From Echinostoma caproni (taxonomy: Eukaryota > Platyhelminthes > Trematoda > Plagiorchiida > Echinostomatidae), in NCBI GenBank assembly GCA_900618425.1, contig UZAN01040205.1:5950-68708 (forward strand): a stretch of DNA of 62,759 bases, in the 5' to 3' direction. The translations under genes were made by a program, and so were the position numbers. The notes under the pieces were generated by a model. It saw only the letters and a program-made list of their open reading frames with translations, was not told where the DNA came from and did not search any database. Shown in pieces: positions 1 to 10,452 of the stretch. Position 1 is the first letter of the stretch. Every line of letters starts with the position of its first letter.

Positions 1-3000
1 CTGCAGGCGCCATTCATTTGCAGTTATAGTGTGCAGCAGATGGAACTCTCTACCACCTCAAGTGCTCTTTGCGCCAACAGCAGTTAGCATGTTTCAAGGT
101 TCAGCTTGATGAAGCTCTGGCAAACATTATATTTCAACACCCAACTACATAATATATTCTCCTGTGCTCATCAAAAACATTACATTACTATTTTACTTTC
201 ATGGACTAACTGTGATCTTGTGAATCGTCTTTTGAACGAAAGTGTATGGCATTTGATAAGCGAGGTCTTTGTAAGTTTTTTCCCATACTAAAAAGGTGAA
301 TTTAAATTTGAATATACCAAACTACAAAAATCAATAGTAATTTTAACTTTCCACACAAGGTGACAAATATGAGTTGGGAGTAAATCGCATTATGCTTTTG
401 CTTCGACCACACGAGGTGCAGTAGGAAAGTCGAATTCGTAAGAGAACGTTCATTTAGGGAAAAAGCTTAATTCCTATTTCCAATATGATATTTAATTCTT
501 CAAGTTTTCAATAAATGTCCTAATTGAGTAATGCCAAAAGCTTGAAAAACGAAGAATAACTAATGTTATTCTTACGGTATTTTTTGCAGTTCAATGATGT
601 AGGCAACGGGTGCTTCATACTCCGGGTGGATAAAGGATGAACTTCGTATAGGTACATGGCTTCTGTAAACACAGTATTCGGTCATAGTCTATTTCCAGGC
701 AGCCACTTTATTTCATGAAATGAATTCATCTAAAATTCACTTACCTTATTTATCTTCCCCCAAAATATACCATTCTCGGTAAGTAACATTTGGATGAACC
801 AGCGAAAGTTGTCCCCGAATGAATTGAGGAAACACAGCAAAATAATAGTTGTTTCATATCTCTATGGAACATTTGCTTTTCAAATCGTTACTAGCGCCGT
901 TACAAACTGTCTCATACCATTCATAATGCGAAAAAGATAATTTGATCACTGAGGAAACTGATGATGCGCGTTGCGGAAAACCCAACACATGAATCCCCTG
1001 GGACCGAGTTTGATTGTATCTGATGGAATGGAATAAATATAAACTATAGGAGAGTTTGGGTGGGGCTAAATCCCACGCAGAAAAGAAAAATCGTTTTTGT
1101 TGTTAGCAAGTATACATTTGAATTTTGAAATAGAAGAAAGTTAACATTTAGAATGCATGCAAATATGAACAAAGATTTCATACATTCACATTGGAAACAA
1201 AGCTTCACATTTTATAACAATGTATCAATAAACTAGTCCCAAAGATCAAAATGCTTAAGATCGAAAAACCAGCCAGTATACCTTTGGCTAAACCACTTCA
1301 CCCTGAAAGAATTTTTCCACACCTGAAGAATATGCTGCGGTATTTATCTTTGATTCCGAATAATCATACAGAATAACAATGAAACCGATATCGGTGAATA
1401 CAAGCAGTCACAAATTCACAGAAACATTTGGGTTGAGAGCATGGTTCGCAAGCCAGAATGAGTGCAAGAACAATCGGTGAAACTTTTAGAAGTATTTGCA
1501 ACTTTTGAAACCTTGATAAAATTATAAAAAAGAATAAGGTATGGTGCGGGACGGTATGAACTCTATGAAGTTTGTGACAAGAGGGTTAGATGGGGAACAT
1601 CAAATGAGAAAATGGTGGTAATGCGAGGGAACTGCAGAACATGAATTCATTTTGGGATATTCAGCATAATAAAGTAGCACACCAAAACTTCAGCGTCGCA
1701 CCACGTCAAACCTTTCATCGAAACAAGGCATTGATTTTTTTATCCTCATGATATTAACAAAATGGGTTCACCTCTTCCACCCTAATTGAATCTATTTTGG
1801 TGCAACACTGTGCAAATGAACCGGAGCGGTTTTCGATGATTAGTGCGTGCTTGACATGTGTTCGTATCGGTGACTAGCAACTCCGATTTGTAAGTTGCGT
1901 ACATTACCGATTACTTTCGTGATTTATCAAATTAGCACGCATACGCACGAAATCAGTTGTGCGCCAGACCGCCTTAGCGCTATTCCTTTAGGTTGCATCC
2001 ATTGCACTATTCCCACAGTTCTATTACTGGCTCCATTAGATATTGTGAGCTCACCTTTGTGCTTCGAGTATAAACGTTGATTCGGTAACCGGCTGCTTGC
2101 CGTTTTTCCGTTGCCATTGCTGTTGTTCTTGTCGTTGCAACCCCAATACTACTCATTACCACTCGTAGTCTATCGCCAATTCATCACCAGTCCTAGAGGG
2201 GGCAGGATCGGGATCATATCAAACGGCTTTTCGCGTGCAACGATCACTCAATTCCCTTACTCGGGCCCTCACTCTCTCTCTCTCTCTCTCTCTCGAACTC
2301 TAGCTTCTCGCAGACATACCTAGGCACAACACATACATGCACATACATAGATAAATGCATCCGCGGACGCACACACACAGATAAACATGCCCCTGCTCAA
2401 TTCGGGACATAAGCATACATGCAGGGTCTAAAGGTTGGAGGGTAGACGATGTAGATCCTACTCAGACAACGCTTATTCTTATCAGAACTATTCACTAACA
2501 AACGTAGACATGGCTACACACACACCTTACTCCACCCTACTCATACATTCATTCAATAATGGGACAGACAATTGTATAGACAAAGAGATAAGCTTGGCCG
2601 GGTGGAACACCTGTTCAGTCCGGATCATTTTGTTATCTGAGACGGATGTATGCGCACCCCAAAGCGTTTGGGCATGTATGCCCTGAATGCATCGGAAATA
2701 GTAGCATGCCAGTAACTGAATGAACAATTGGGTTGGGTGGGGGCTGGAGTGTCCAAATCTCGTGAATAAAAAGAAGCCTTTTCGCGTGCACACGCGCACT
2801 CACACTCAGTCTAAATCAGTATGGGAACATTCTGTCCTTCAACTCGGACTTGGGACAGTCCTGGGGAAGACGTTTCAGTGTTTGTGGACACATGCTTACA
2901 TCCTTAACAGGAGCAGTCTTGACCACACAGATGTGAGACATTTATAGCCAGACACGATACACGGGGGTTGAATTATTTGTATCACCCACTAACTGACCTT

Positions 3001-3544
3001 ATACGCATTGAACAAATGTAAAATGTTCAGTGCGAAAACGAGTATCTAAAACGGATACATGAGTTGCGCCGAAATCCATCACTCTTTACCATAAATCTCC
3101 CACCCTTACGAACCGCAATTGTCCGTACCGGGGGGGGAAGAGTGGAGTCTCTGTGGCTGTATCATTCTTATCTGCTCCTTTGTCATCCACAAATATGTGC
3201 ATGTTTGTGAGAAGACAAACTCTGATGTATGTATCTACCCGAAAACTCGCTCAGAAACTTGTTCAGTGTCCAAATATGTTGGACCGAGTTCTCAGGTATT
3301 CGACAGTCCCTCTAAACACTCAATCTAACCTCGATGTGTGATCCAAATAGTGACCCGGATTCAACTTTTCACACAATCAACACACCGATGAGAAGCAGTG
3401 CATGCACTCATTTTTTCTCCAACCTCGCTTACTGGTATGATAAAAATATTTGTGGAGAATATATTTTGGCTCATACCAAAACAACTAGTCCAAATAAGGA
3501 CAGGCAGTAAACAAAACAAGTTAACTTTCCTCGTTTCGAAATCA
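1..3544. other. Intergenic or intronic DNA, no gene recognised
   Basis: No reading frame here has protein-like character that I recognise. The stretch around 1900-2900 is richer in GC and CA/CT than its surroundings and contains a CT microsatellite at 2272-2294. Several 60-90 codon frames open there on both strands, which is what local GC enrichment alone would give. No tRNA, hammerhead or retroelement motif was found. Confidence 0.5.
2272..2294. repeat. (CT)n microsatellite
   Basis: An uninterrupted CT dinucleotide run of about 11 units is read directly from the sequence. It lies in a locally GC-richer patch. Confidence 0.95.
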
Positions 3545-3658
3545 GGAAATTCACCAACGAAACTAAAAGGCTGCATTGGTATTTCGCATTTGACTCACAA
3601 ATACTTGTGAGTAGTGGTGTGGAATGATTGATTTTGTTGATTTGAGCTGACCATCTTT

Positions 3659-3923
3659 CGGAGTTCAAATCCCGGACCGGACGGTGGATATTCACTAGTG
3701 ATGAGCTCCAATAAGAGCGAAACTCGAGTCTAGTGCTTCCGAGTGTATGGTTCAATCAATGAACTGAGGATTGTGCGTGAAAGGTAAGTCCGAAGGATGG
3801 TCAGCTCAAATCAATAAAAATCACTCATCCCACACCACAACTCACAAGTAATTGTGGGTCAAATGCGAAGTACCAATCCAGACTTGTGGGTTCTTTGGCG
3901 AACCAGCCCCCTCCTGCATGGAA
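3659..3923 (+). mobile_element. Hammerhead-bearing SINE, subfamily C, plus-strand copy
   Basis: The copy begins at a B-box-like block (gttcaaatccc, about 3664-3674) resembling the internal Pol III promoter of tRNA-derived SINEs. A hammerhead-like fold follows at 3686-3740, then a family-specific tail containing ctgaggattgtgcgtg. A related copy on the minus strand at 53376-53550 shares the B-box region, the ribozyme region and the tail, which shows this is a dispersed family. The order of tRNA-like head, GGA, hammerhead, then TCC matches the Smalpha SINE-like elements of Schistosoma, known to encode hammerheads. The A box is not clear; the 5' end may have been lost at the junction with the opposing copy. 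Confidence 0.65.
3686..3740 (+). ncRNA. Hammerhead ribozyme, type I, predicted inactive
   Basis: Stem I pairs CACTA (3693-3697) with TAGTG (3731-3735), with an outer GGA/TCC pairing (3686-3688 with 3738-3740). The core should read CTGATGA but reads GTGATGA (3698-3704), so C3 is G. Stem II is GCTC/GAGC (3705-3708 with 3715-3718). GAAA is at 3719-3722. A very short stem III, C-TCGA-G, leads to the GTC triplet at 3728-3730, after which cleavage would occur. C3 pairs with G8 in the catalytic core of known hammerheads, so the C3 change should abolish activity. All other core positions are retained. Confidence 0.75.
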
Positions 3924-4131
3924 GTCGGGAAATTCAGTCGTATTAGTTAGTATAGCCGTACTAACTCTGTACTAAAAAGGAACTAGACTACACTACGTCG
4001 CTTATTGGTTGAACGTCAACACGGAGCTATATGCCACAGCTCCGCGTACTGTTTTTACGTCCTTATCGGGGTTTTGGATTGCAAGTTCAATCTCCTATCT
4101 CTGAACTATAGTATTGTTATTATCAACAGCC

Positions 4132-4151
4132 TATATATATATATATATATA
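4132..4151. repeat. (TA)n microsatellite
   Basis: A pure alternating TA run of 20 bases is read directly. Confidence 0.95.
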
Positions 4152-5169
4152 CATTCATCAAGGTTGTTATTGGAAATGCCGATTCGACTTTTCTTCCGCC
4201 ATTGGCACCACAAAGAACGTCCGAAATGATTATTAACCGTGGATATTCCAAGTCACTGTTCCAAACACCACGTTCTCACGAAATCCGATTTTCTCAATGC
4301 AGAAATCGATTTATTGGTCTTCAGGGGAGTATAACAACGTAATGTGGAATCCGGCAACTTAATCTGCTGCATTCAGCAAATCCTTTGCTTCTTACATTTA
4401 ATCCAATTCAAAGCAGTTATATTTTACGTGAAATGGTCAAACAGCGGTAAATAGTTGGTGTCGATAAAAATGTGCATACGTTACCAATCACGTTGACAAT
4501 ACTGTAGCTCTAAAAACCCATCAAACGGAAGCCACGTTCTATGGCACTCTCACTGGCAATCTGCAGTGTACTCGAAATTTGGAAATGCCAAGGTAGAACC
4601 AATGTATTCGAAATATTTCACACAATCTGTTTACCAAACCCTAATAATATTACATAATAGACGGTAGCCCGACAAGCTCCTCGGTAAAATGTTTTTTCAT
4701 GACCTAATTGCACATCTTAAGGAGAAGCATACAGATAACCGCTTTACCAAGGAGCACTAAATGTTTTGAGTAAAGTATGCATTTATTTGTCACTGTGTTG
4801 CGTACGGATTAAAGGAATACTCCGTTCTGTTTCCTAAACACGTCAATGCACAGGCACATTTCATGGTCCTGAGCGACTTAGGATGAAAGTATAGTTCAAA
4901 GGCACTCTGTGCACAGTTGACTACCGAACGGCCGATCAAACTGATTTTCATTTCTTCCTATACACTTTACAGCCCAGAGCATGTTTACAAGCTTGTTGCG
5001 AGCATTAAGCCTCAATTAACTTAGAAACGGCCTCGAGCAGAGCCGTAAACTTAAAATTATTCTCAAGGCGTCTGTATTTGAAATTACGTGGCAGATCTGC
5101 AGTGGAGGGGATTTTCAAAATAGTTTATCGTACCGAACAACATTGCGGGGCCCCACGAAAGGGATAGAT

Positions 5170-5330
5170 TTATTATATATATATATTCATATATATTTAT
5201 GTATATATATATATATATAAATATATACATATATACATACATATATACATCAAGTTATACTGCCCGAGCTACAAAAAACAACAATCAACACCATTGGTTA
5301 CAAAACTACCATATATATATATATATTCCT
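5170..5330. repeat. TA/TACA-rich low-complexity tract
   Basis: Blocks of alternating TA with interspersed TACA and TTCA units run from about 5170 to 5252, and a second TA block lies at about 5310-5326. The frame reading mostly Tyr and Ile through here is an artefact of the repeat. Confidence 0.9.
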
Positions 5331-5602
5331 ACCAGAAAAATGCCCCATAATAGTTTTGGGGAAATTAGGGGCCTAACGATAGAATCAACTTGCCAAAATA
5401 AATGTCCGTGGAAAGTATTTGACACCGAATAGAGAACAACTAAAGTTTACGAACGAGAAAAATGCTATCAGTGGGCGAACTGATGAAATTCTTCGAGATC
5501 GATATAAAAACATACTTGTGATTAGATACAAAGCAACACATAGCAGGCACTGAAGAGGGTGTCATTTTCAGGACTACTTGCCATCTGTACAAAATGTGTC
5601 TA

Positions 5603-5775
5603 TTTACTTCCTTGTTTATTTATTGCATATACAATGCACATACAACTTTCAGGAAGGGGGCTTCGGCCAAACAAAGGCTGTCTAGGAAGACGGGCGGTGG
5701 TGGAGAGTTTCAAACCTGGGACTCACAGGTCACAAGTTGATAACCTAACCACTTGGTCACCACCACCCAAACGCG
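5603..5775 (-). mobile_element. tRNA-derived SINE, family A (minus strand)
   Basis: On the minus strand the element opens with a tRNA-like head. This has an A-box-like block (ggtgaccaagtggttagg) and a B-box-like block (caggtttgaaactc, plus-strand 5705-5718), about 45 bases apart. The tRNA-unrelated body contains cagcctttgtttggc and ccccttcctgaa, and the AT-rich 3' end includes aataaataaa and ggaagtaaa. Two other copies, at 31463-31641 and 48316-48502, are also on the minus strand and align through the body and tail. No hammerhead motif is present, which separates it from the ribozyme SINEs. Internal Pol III transcription is expected for such heads. Confidence 0.75.
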
Positions 5776-8431
5776 GTAATCAAGCAATTCGAAGCTAACG
5801 TGTTGAAAACCCTCCTAATTTAATCGTGAATGTAATACGGGTATAATACATACAAAATACTCGAAAATTCCACTGCATACAGGGTTCACAAAAACCCAAA
5901 CGAACGGGCAACTGGAGGTAAATTTTTTTAAAATAAATTCTTAAGTAAATTCGCATAGGAACAGAAAATAAGAATCACCTTTGCTAGGTATCATCATCAT
6001 GTTGCAACCGTTCGGAAGGCCTGAATCTAACATATTGCATCCTAAATGGTTGCATCAGTCACCTTCTATACCAGCGGGAGCGTTGTTTGAACAGTATACC
6101 ATCAAGAGGATACATATTGTAGCAAACTGGAGCAAAATGCAAGAAAAAATGAACTCTTCAAAATATTATCACGGAACCCATACCGGAGTTCTCCGGTCTA
6201 GCGTGTGTTAAGTATAAAAAACAAGACGCAGAGAAAAGGAGATCATGATAACTTTGCACATGCGGCACTTCAGAAGTTCAGCGAACACTTTGATTGTTGA
6301 TAACGCAGAAAACCGGCAAACTAGCAACAACCATGAGATCACTCCTTTTCAACTGTGATCACCAGGTCCAACAGCAAAAGTGAGTACCATTAGTGTAAAC
6401 AACACTTGTCTTTATTGCAGCGAACAACATATAAGTCGAACAAACAATAGCCTTCTAAAACACAAGCTTGTTCTCCGACGATTTGCCCAGAGTTGTAAAT
6501 CTGAAACGACTGTGCACATCCAGGTCAGGAGCTTGCAGCCAAAAGTGAAAGTGAATTATGAGAGAAGTGAAACTGCCGATTCCGGAAGATTTGCATTCAA
6601 TCAATGCACCTGTCAGGAAAGACATACTACTTCGTGCACTTAAAAAGCGAAAAGACTGATAGATCACCGCGCTCAAAAACAGCCAATTTGCTGTCAGATG
6701 ACCCATCCACATCCTATTGCTCACTTAATTTAAGTTCTATAACGAGTTCTAGCTTTTAGTAAATCGTTACAGCAATCAACCCGCAAATCAGGATATGAAT
6801 AGTAGGGTGGGAAGATAGTGATGCTCGATGATTCCCTAATGAGTGGACAGATTTGATAAACAGCCTCAACGGCGCATGAAGCTTCCCGAGCGCGGATAAT
6901 CTAGTGTGCCGCATTCACTTCTCTGTTGTGTTGTCTGGCAACCCGTTGTCCCTAGATTATTTAGAGGGTCATTTTCCTTTGCCTGCTTCAAATTTCAATC
7001 CTTGTAGCAGTTTGACAAATATTATAAACAACAGTTTGCACAATGAGTGTGATCTTGTCACAATCTCCTGTAATTGATTGCCAACAGTAACTCAGCCGCG
7101 CTCCCACTATTGATCTTCTTTCCTTCCCTTGGACCTCAGAAGGTAACTTCCAGGTATTTTCTATTTAGTATAGAAGCTTACCGTAAATCAACATTTCTCC
7201 ATTGTAAACAAGAAGATACGTCACGAAGTATTTACAAGTTTACACTGGTTTTTATCTCAGTTTGAGATTGAATAATACTAACTCAAATTTTGTTATACTA
7301 AAGAACAGTACAACACAATACGATATGACCTTATTGCATCACCATCCACTTCATCATCATCACCGTCACCATGGACAGTATCATAACTATCAACTCCAAC
7401 AACAACTGTGTCGTTCATCTGAGATATGTCTGTGTGAACATCTGCGGGAACGATGGGTTTGCGCTGTTATTCAAAGTTGATATGTTCAAAAAACTCGTAT
7501 ATTTCTTATCTTCTTGTGCTGCTGGGATTGTGCCCCATTTTGGGGGGAAGATTTGAAATTTGAATTTTTCCCAAACAATTCGAAAGAAAAACAGAATTTT
7601 CCATATCCATTGCGTAATATTTTTAGCATGTATATCGGTTATCTTGTAACAGACTAAAAACTCACACTCATTGAATACAAAAATAATGGAGAGCTTTTCG
7701 AGTTTATTTGAACCATTAGGGCTTCATTTTGTCTCGCTCAGCATTCAACCGCTTGTAGACAAATAACTCAAACTTGAGTAATTATTGCTGCCGCTTTATG
7801 TTTTCCTCGTCTGGAAACGTATTCAGTTCATACAAGAATGAATGCATCACAACAATACATTGTATTCAAATTTATATAGTATTGTATTCAAATTTACCGA
7901 AAGTGATCGCGCGACAACTTCCCACTGCGTAACCGAATACCTTGTTAAAAAGGTGAAACCGACTGCAACATAATTAAATTTGGTCAACTAACCACAGATC
8001 AGTGCTGTCGACTATTCAGAATGCACACATTTTTTCACATGGGTATTGTGACTCAGAGCACGCGAATGCTGATTGCTCGATGCTTGTTGAACCAGTACAG
8101 TTATATTTACGAGTTGTTTCATTCCGTTGATTCCTTCCAACAAACGATTCACCACCTCAGTGAACTAAAAAGAGTCCGTTGATGTCTCGTCAACAGATAT
8201 AAATGTGTGGAAACAATGTTTTCCCGTCACAAATTAGAATAAGCAAGTCAGAAACATGGGTTTGCACGTACACCTACGGTCATTTCGCTGTATCCGTACA
8301 CGTGCATACTGCAGTCAAATCGATTTTTATTTAGTTAGTGAGATAACTACCGTTAGATGAAGACATGATCGCTAATCAGAACGCACAACAGGGTACAGTA
8401 ACACAAAGTACGGTAGAGGGTAGGGGGTTAA
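5776..8431. other. Non-coding DNA, no gene recognised
   Basis: No exon-like or RNA-like feature could be supported. A 15-base direct duplication (ttgtattcaaattta) occurs at 7860-7874 and 7882-7896. A short CAT/CAC-rich patch lies at about 7338-7375. Confidence 0.45.
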
Positions 8432-8920
8432 TCACCAAGGCAAAGCTAATATTGCTAACCATTCAGGTTGCTTGCATAGATCGGGTTTGTGGGTATGAAT
8501 GGCTAGAACATGGGCAAATATCAGAAACGTTGTGTTTGTTATTTTATCGATGGCCTGAAATGTGTGACTTGGAGTGACACAATGTTTTTCTTCAAATAAG
8601 TGTTGTGTTACCAAAAATCCAAGTCTTTTCTGCTCATCCGATGACTTAACAGTTTTCACCTTGTCGTCCATCTTTTTCTTAAGCCACATCGGGATGTGTT
8701 CGGACATTCAGTGACGTAACTGCCTCTCTGTCCTGCCTATGTAGATGGCCAAGCGTTCGCACTTGAATTGGTGAATGCAGTTTGATTTGGCAGAGGGGGC
8801 GAAAAGTACTTTCACGGATTTCGATGGTATCCGGGTGTTAGTGAAGACACTGACCGGATCAGCTGCGTAGTAGACGGGCTTGACGGGGGAGTTCAACTGC
8901 TTGCTGACAAATTCATTCAT
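8432..8920 (-). pseudogene. GIY-YIG endonuclease domain of the PLE, broken
   Basis: PLEs use a GIY-YIG nuclease to nick target DNA. The segment shows a Cys-rich linker CIHQFKC (8759-8779), then YIGRTERQLR (8714-8743), an in-frame TGA stop at 8708-8710, and the continuation MSEHIPMWLKKK in the same frame. It ends with HKPDLCKQPEWLAILALPW and a stop at 8432, the usual PLE C-terminus. The first half of the signature is weak (LAI before YIG), as is common in PLEs. The single internal stop separates two otherwise collinear halves. Confidence 0.85.
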
Positions 8921-9168
8921 GTCATCCTCTGCATGATAACTTCAAAAAAGCTTTCATTTTGGCAACAGTCATTGATGTTTTACTTTTGGTGTATCTTTGT
9001 AATGTTTGCGATGAATGCAAATGTATATCCGTTTGCGTACAGAACTTCTTTTACGAGATCAATTTCGTCGTTTAAAGAGTCTTCTGAGCATATTCCATGC
9101 GCTCGATGAAATAATGTGCGGACGAGACCAATTTTGTATCGCACGGGGACGAAGCTCTTGAGATGCAA

Positions 9169-10110
9169 ATGTTGCCCAGGCTACGTCTTCTTTCGGAAGA
9201 CAGAGCTTTTAATTGATCCCTTTGGTCGACGATCAATGTTTATATCTAGAAACTCGATGCGGTCGTCCTATTCATCATAGCTAGTTAGCTTAATGTTGGG
9301 GTGAATGATGTTGAGTCGATGGAGTAAGTTTTCCCCGTCTTCCTTCATGTGGTTTATAACAAAGATGTCATCAACATAACGGCAATATAGATCTATTTTG
9401 AAATATCTTCTTCAAGTTTTTTTAGGTGATCAAGAAACACATCCGTAAGAATCGGTCCCAGCGGACTATCCATGGCGACCCCATCTATCAGACGATATCC
9501 TTGTGTGAGGAACAAAAGTCGAATGTTTGACGTGCAATAAAGTAGCAGTCGTGATAATTTACTGATGGGTAACCTGGTCTGCAATTTCTTTTCCTCAATT
9601 GTCCTACAGATAATCCCGATTGTCTCATGCAGCGGAACATTTGTGAATAGGGATTGGACATTCATTGTAAACATCTGTTTTTGGATGTTTCTATGCGTCA
9701 GATGTTCACTCATCTCAAAGCTTTCTTTGACACTACATCGACCAATGGAATCAACCACGGTACCAGAACTTTAGCTAACCACTTTTCTAATGCATGTTGG
9801 GATGAATTGATCATGCTCAGAATTGGTCGTAATGAAACGCCTTCTGTATGCAGCTTCGGTAGACCGTACATCTGGGGTGTTCGTGATCCTCTCGGGCGCA
9901 AACATTTGTCAGTGATTCTTGTTTGGGGTTCGCCTGTGTTAGAGTTTTCAGTTCCACACAGACTTTCTTCTCTATTTCACTTGGATCGTCTGGAGTATTG
10001 TCAGACTTAAACTTGGTTTCGTCCCGTACGATATACATTATCTTTCCTTTTTAGTATGGCTTATCCATCACTACTACACCGCAACCATTATCGGGGCGCA
10101 GCACTAGAAT
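9169..10110 (-). pseudogene. Penelope-type reverse transcriptase domain, broken
   Basis: This domain would copy element RNA into DNA; PLE reverse transcriptases are related to telomerase. Visible motifs in order: LRPDNGCGVVVMD (10063-10101); RTPQMYGLPKLH and GVSLRPILSM in the frame of 9901-9710; motif A region SLFTNVPLHETI (9618-9653); motif B DGVAMDSPLGP (9453-9485), where the family usually has G in place of the second D; and the catalytic YVDD box at 9367-9378 within LYCRYVDDIFVI. The reading frame changes three times across the domain, and TAG stops lie shortly after the YVDD segment. The catalytic aspartates can still be read, but no continuous protein can be made. Homology is clear from motif order; the exact PLE clade is not determined. 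Confidence 0.85.
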
Positions 10111-10452
10111 ATTGCTAATAGCTTTTAATTGTTTTAATCCTTCGATATGTGCATCGGTCAATAAGAAGTTCTGTTTTGTGCTTGTAATTCGGTATTGGTT
10201 CTCTATATCCACTAGTTTTGCGTTAAACCAGCTAAAATCCTCCTCATTAGTCTGCTTCATATTTGACAACTGACCAAAAAAGGATTCAAAATGCTTAAGA
10301 TTCAATAAGATTGCTCCATCTTGGCCGAATACAATAATTTAGACCAATTGATAAAGCTTCAAATTGTAGTCGATTCAACTGATGTGATGATAAATTGCAA
10401 ACATATTTTTCAACATTTTCAGGAAATGACGAGTTCATAAATTTTTGATTGA

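Larger units (their letters stand above)
3545..3923. repeat. Inverted repeat made by two opposed SINE copies
   Basis: The left arm at about 3545-3663 is the reverse complement of the right arm at about 3781-3923, with scattered mismatches over roughly 115 bases. The matching blocks include the stretches reading gagctgaccatc and acttgtgag. The loop of about 117 bases holds a tRNA-like B box and a hammerhead-like ribozyme. The left arm matches only the tail of the SINE on the right, so the structure is best read as a truncated minus-strand copy abutting the head of a plus-strand copy. Transcribed from either strand, it would fold into a long hairpin. Confidence 0.8.
3924..5602. other. AT-rich non-coding DNA
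   Basis: No gene is seen. The stretch holds a pure TA run at 4132-4151 and a larger TA/TACA-rich tract at about 5170-5330. Reading frames across these tracts are low-complexity artefacts. Confidence 0.5.
8432..10452 (-). mobile_element. Penelope-like element, near full-length but decayed
   Basis: Read on the minus strand, this region gives a PLE polyprotein in pieces, in the canonical order. An N-terminal segment (about 10452-10306, containing NLSSHQLNRLQFEALSIGLN) leads into a block with LRPDNGCGVVVMD (10063-10101). Reverse transcriptase motifs, the connector (LKSFVPVRYKIG) and a C-terminal GIY-YIG endonuclease ending in LPW then stop follow. Breaks include frameshifts near 10305, 9900, 9758 and 9395, in-frame stops at 10051-10053 and 8708-8710, and stops after SYDE and after FRKKT. 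Connector-to-endonuclease frames are also disrupted near 8930-8980. The coding span of about 2.0 kb is close to a whole PLE frame, so this is an old complete insertion rather than a 5'-truncated one. Plus-strand frames here are shadows. PLE terminal repeats were not identified. Confidence 0.88.

Noticed and set aside
958..990. CTGATGA followed by a small stem and GAAA, resembling a hammerhead
   Set aside because: Two unpaired bases precede the putative stem II, no cleavage triplet with a matching stem I strand follows, and there is no SINE around it.
9565..10010. Plus-strand frames of 69 and 118 codons
   Set aside because: They are antisense shadows of the minus-strand PLE reverse transcriptase.
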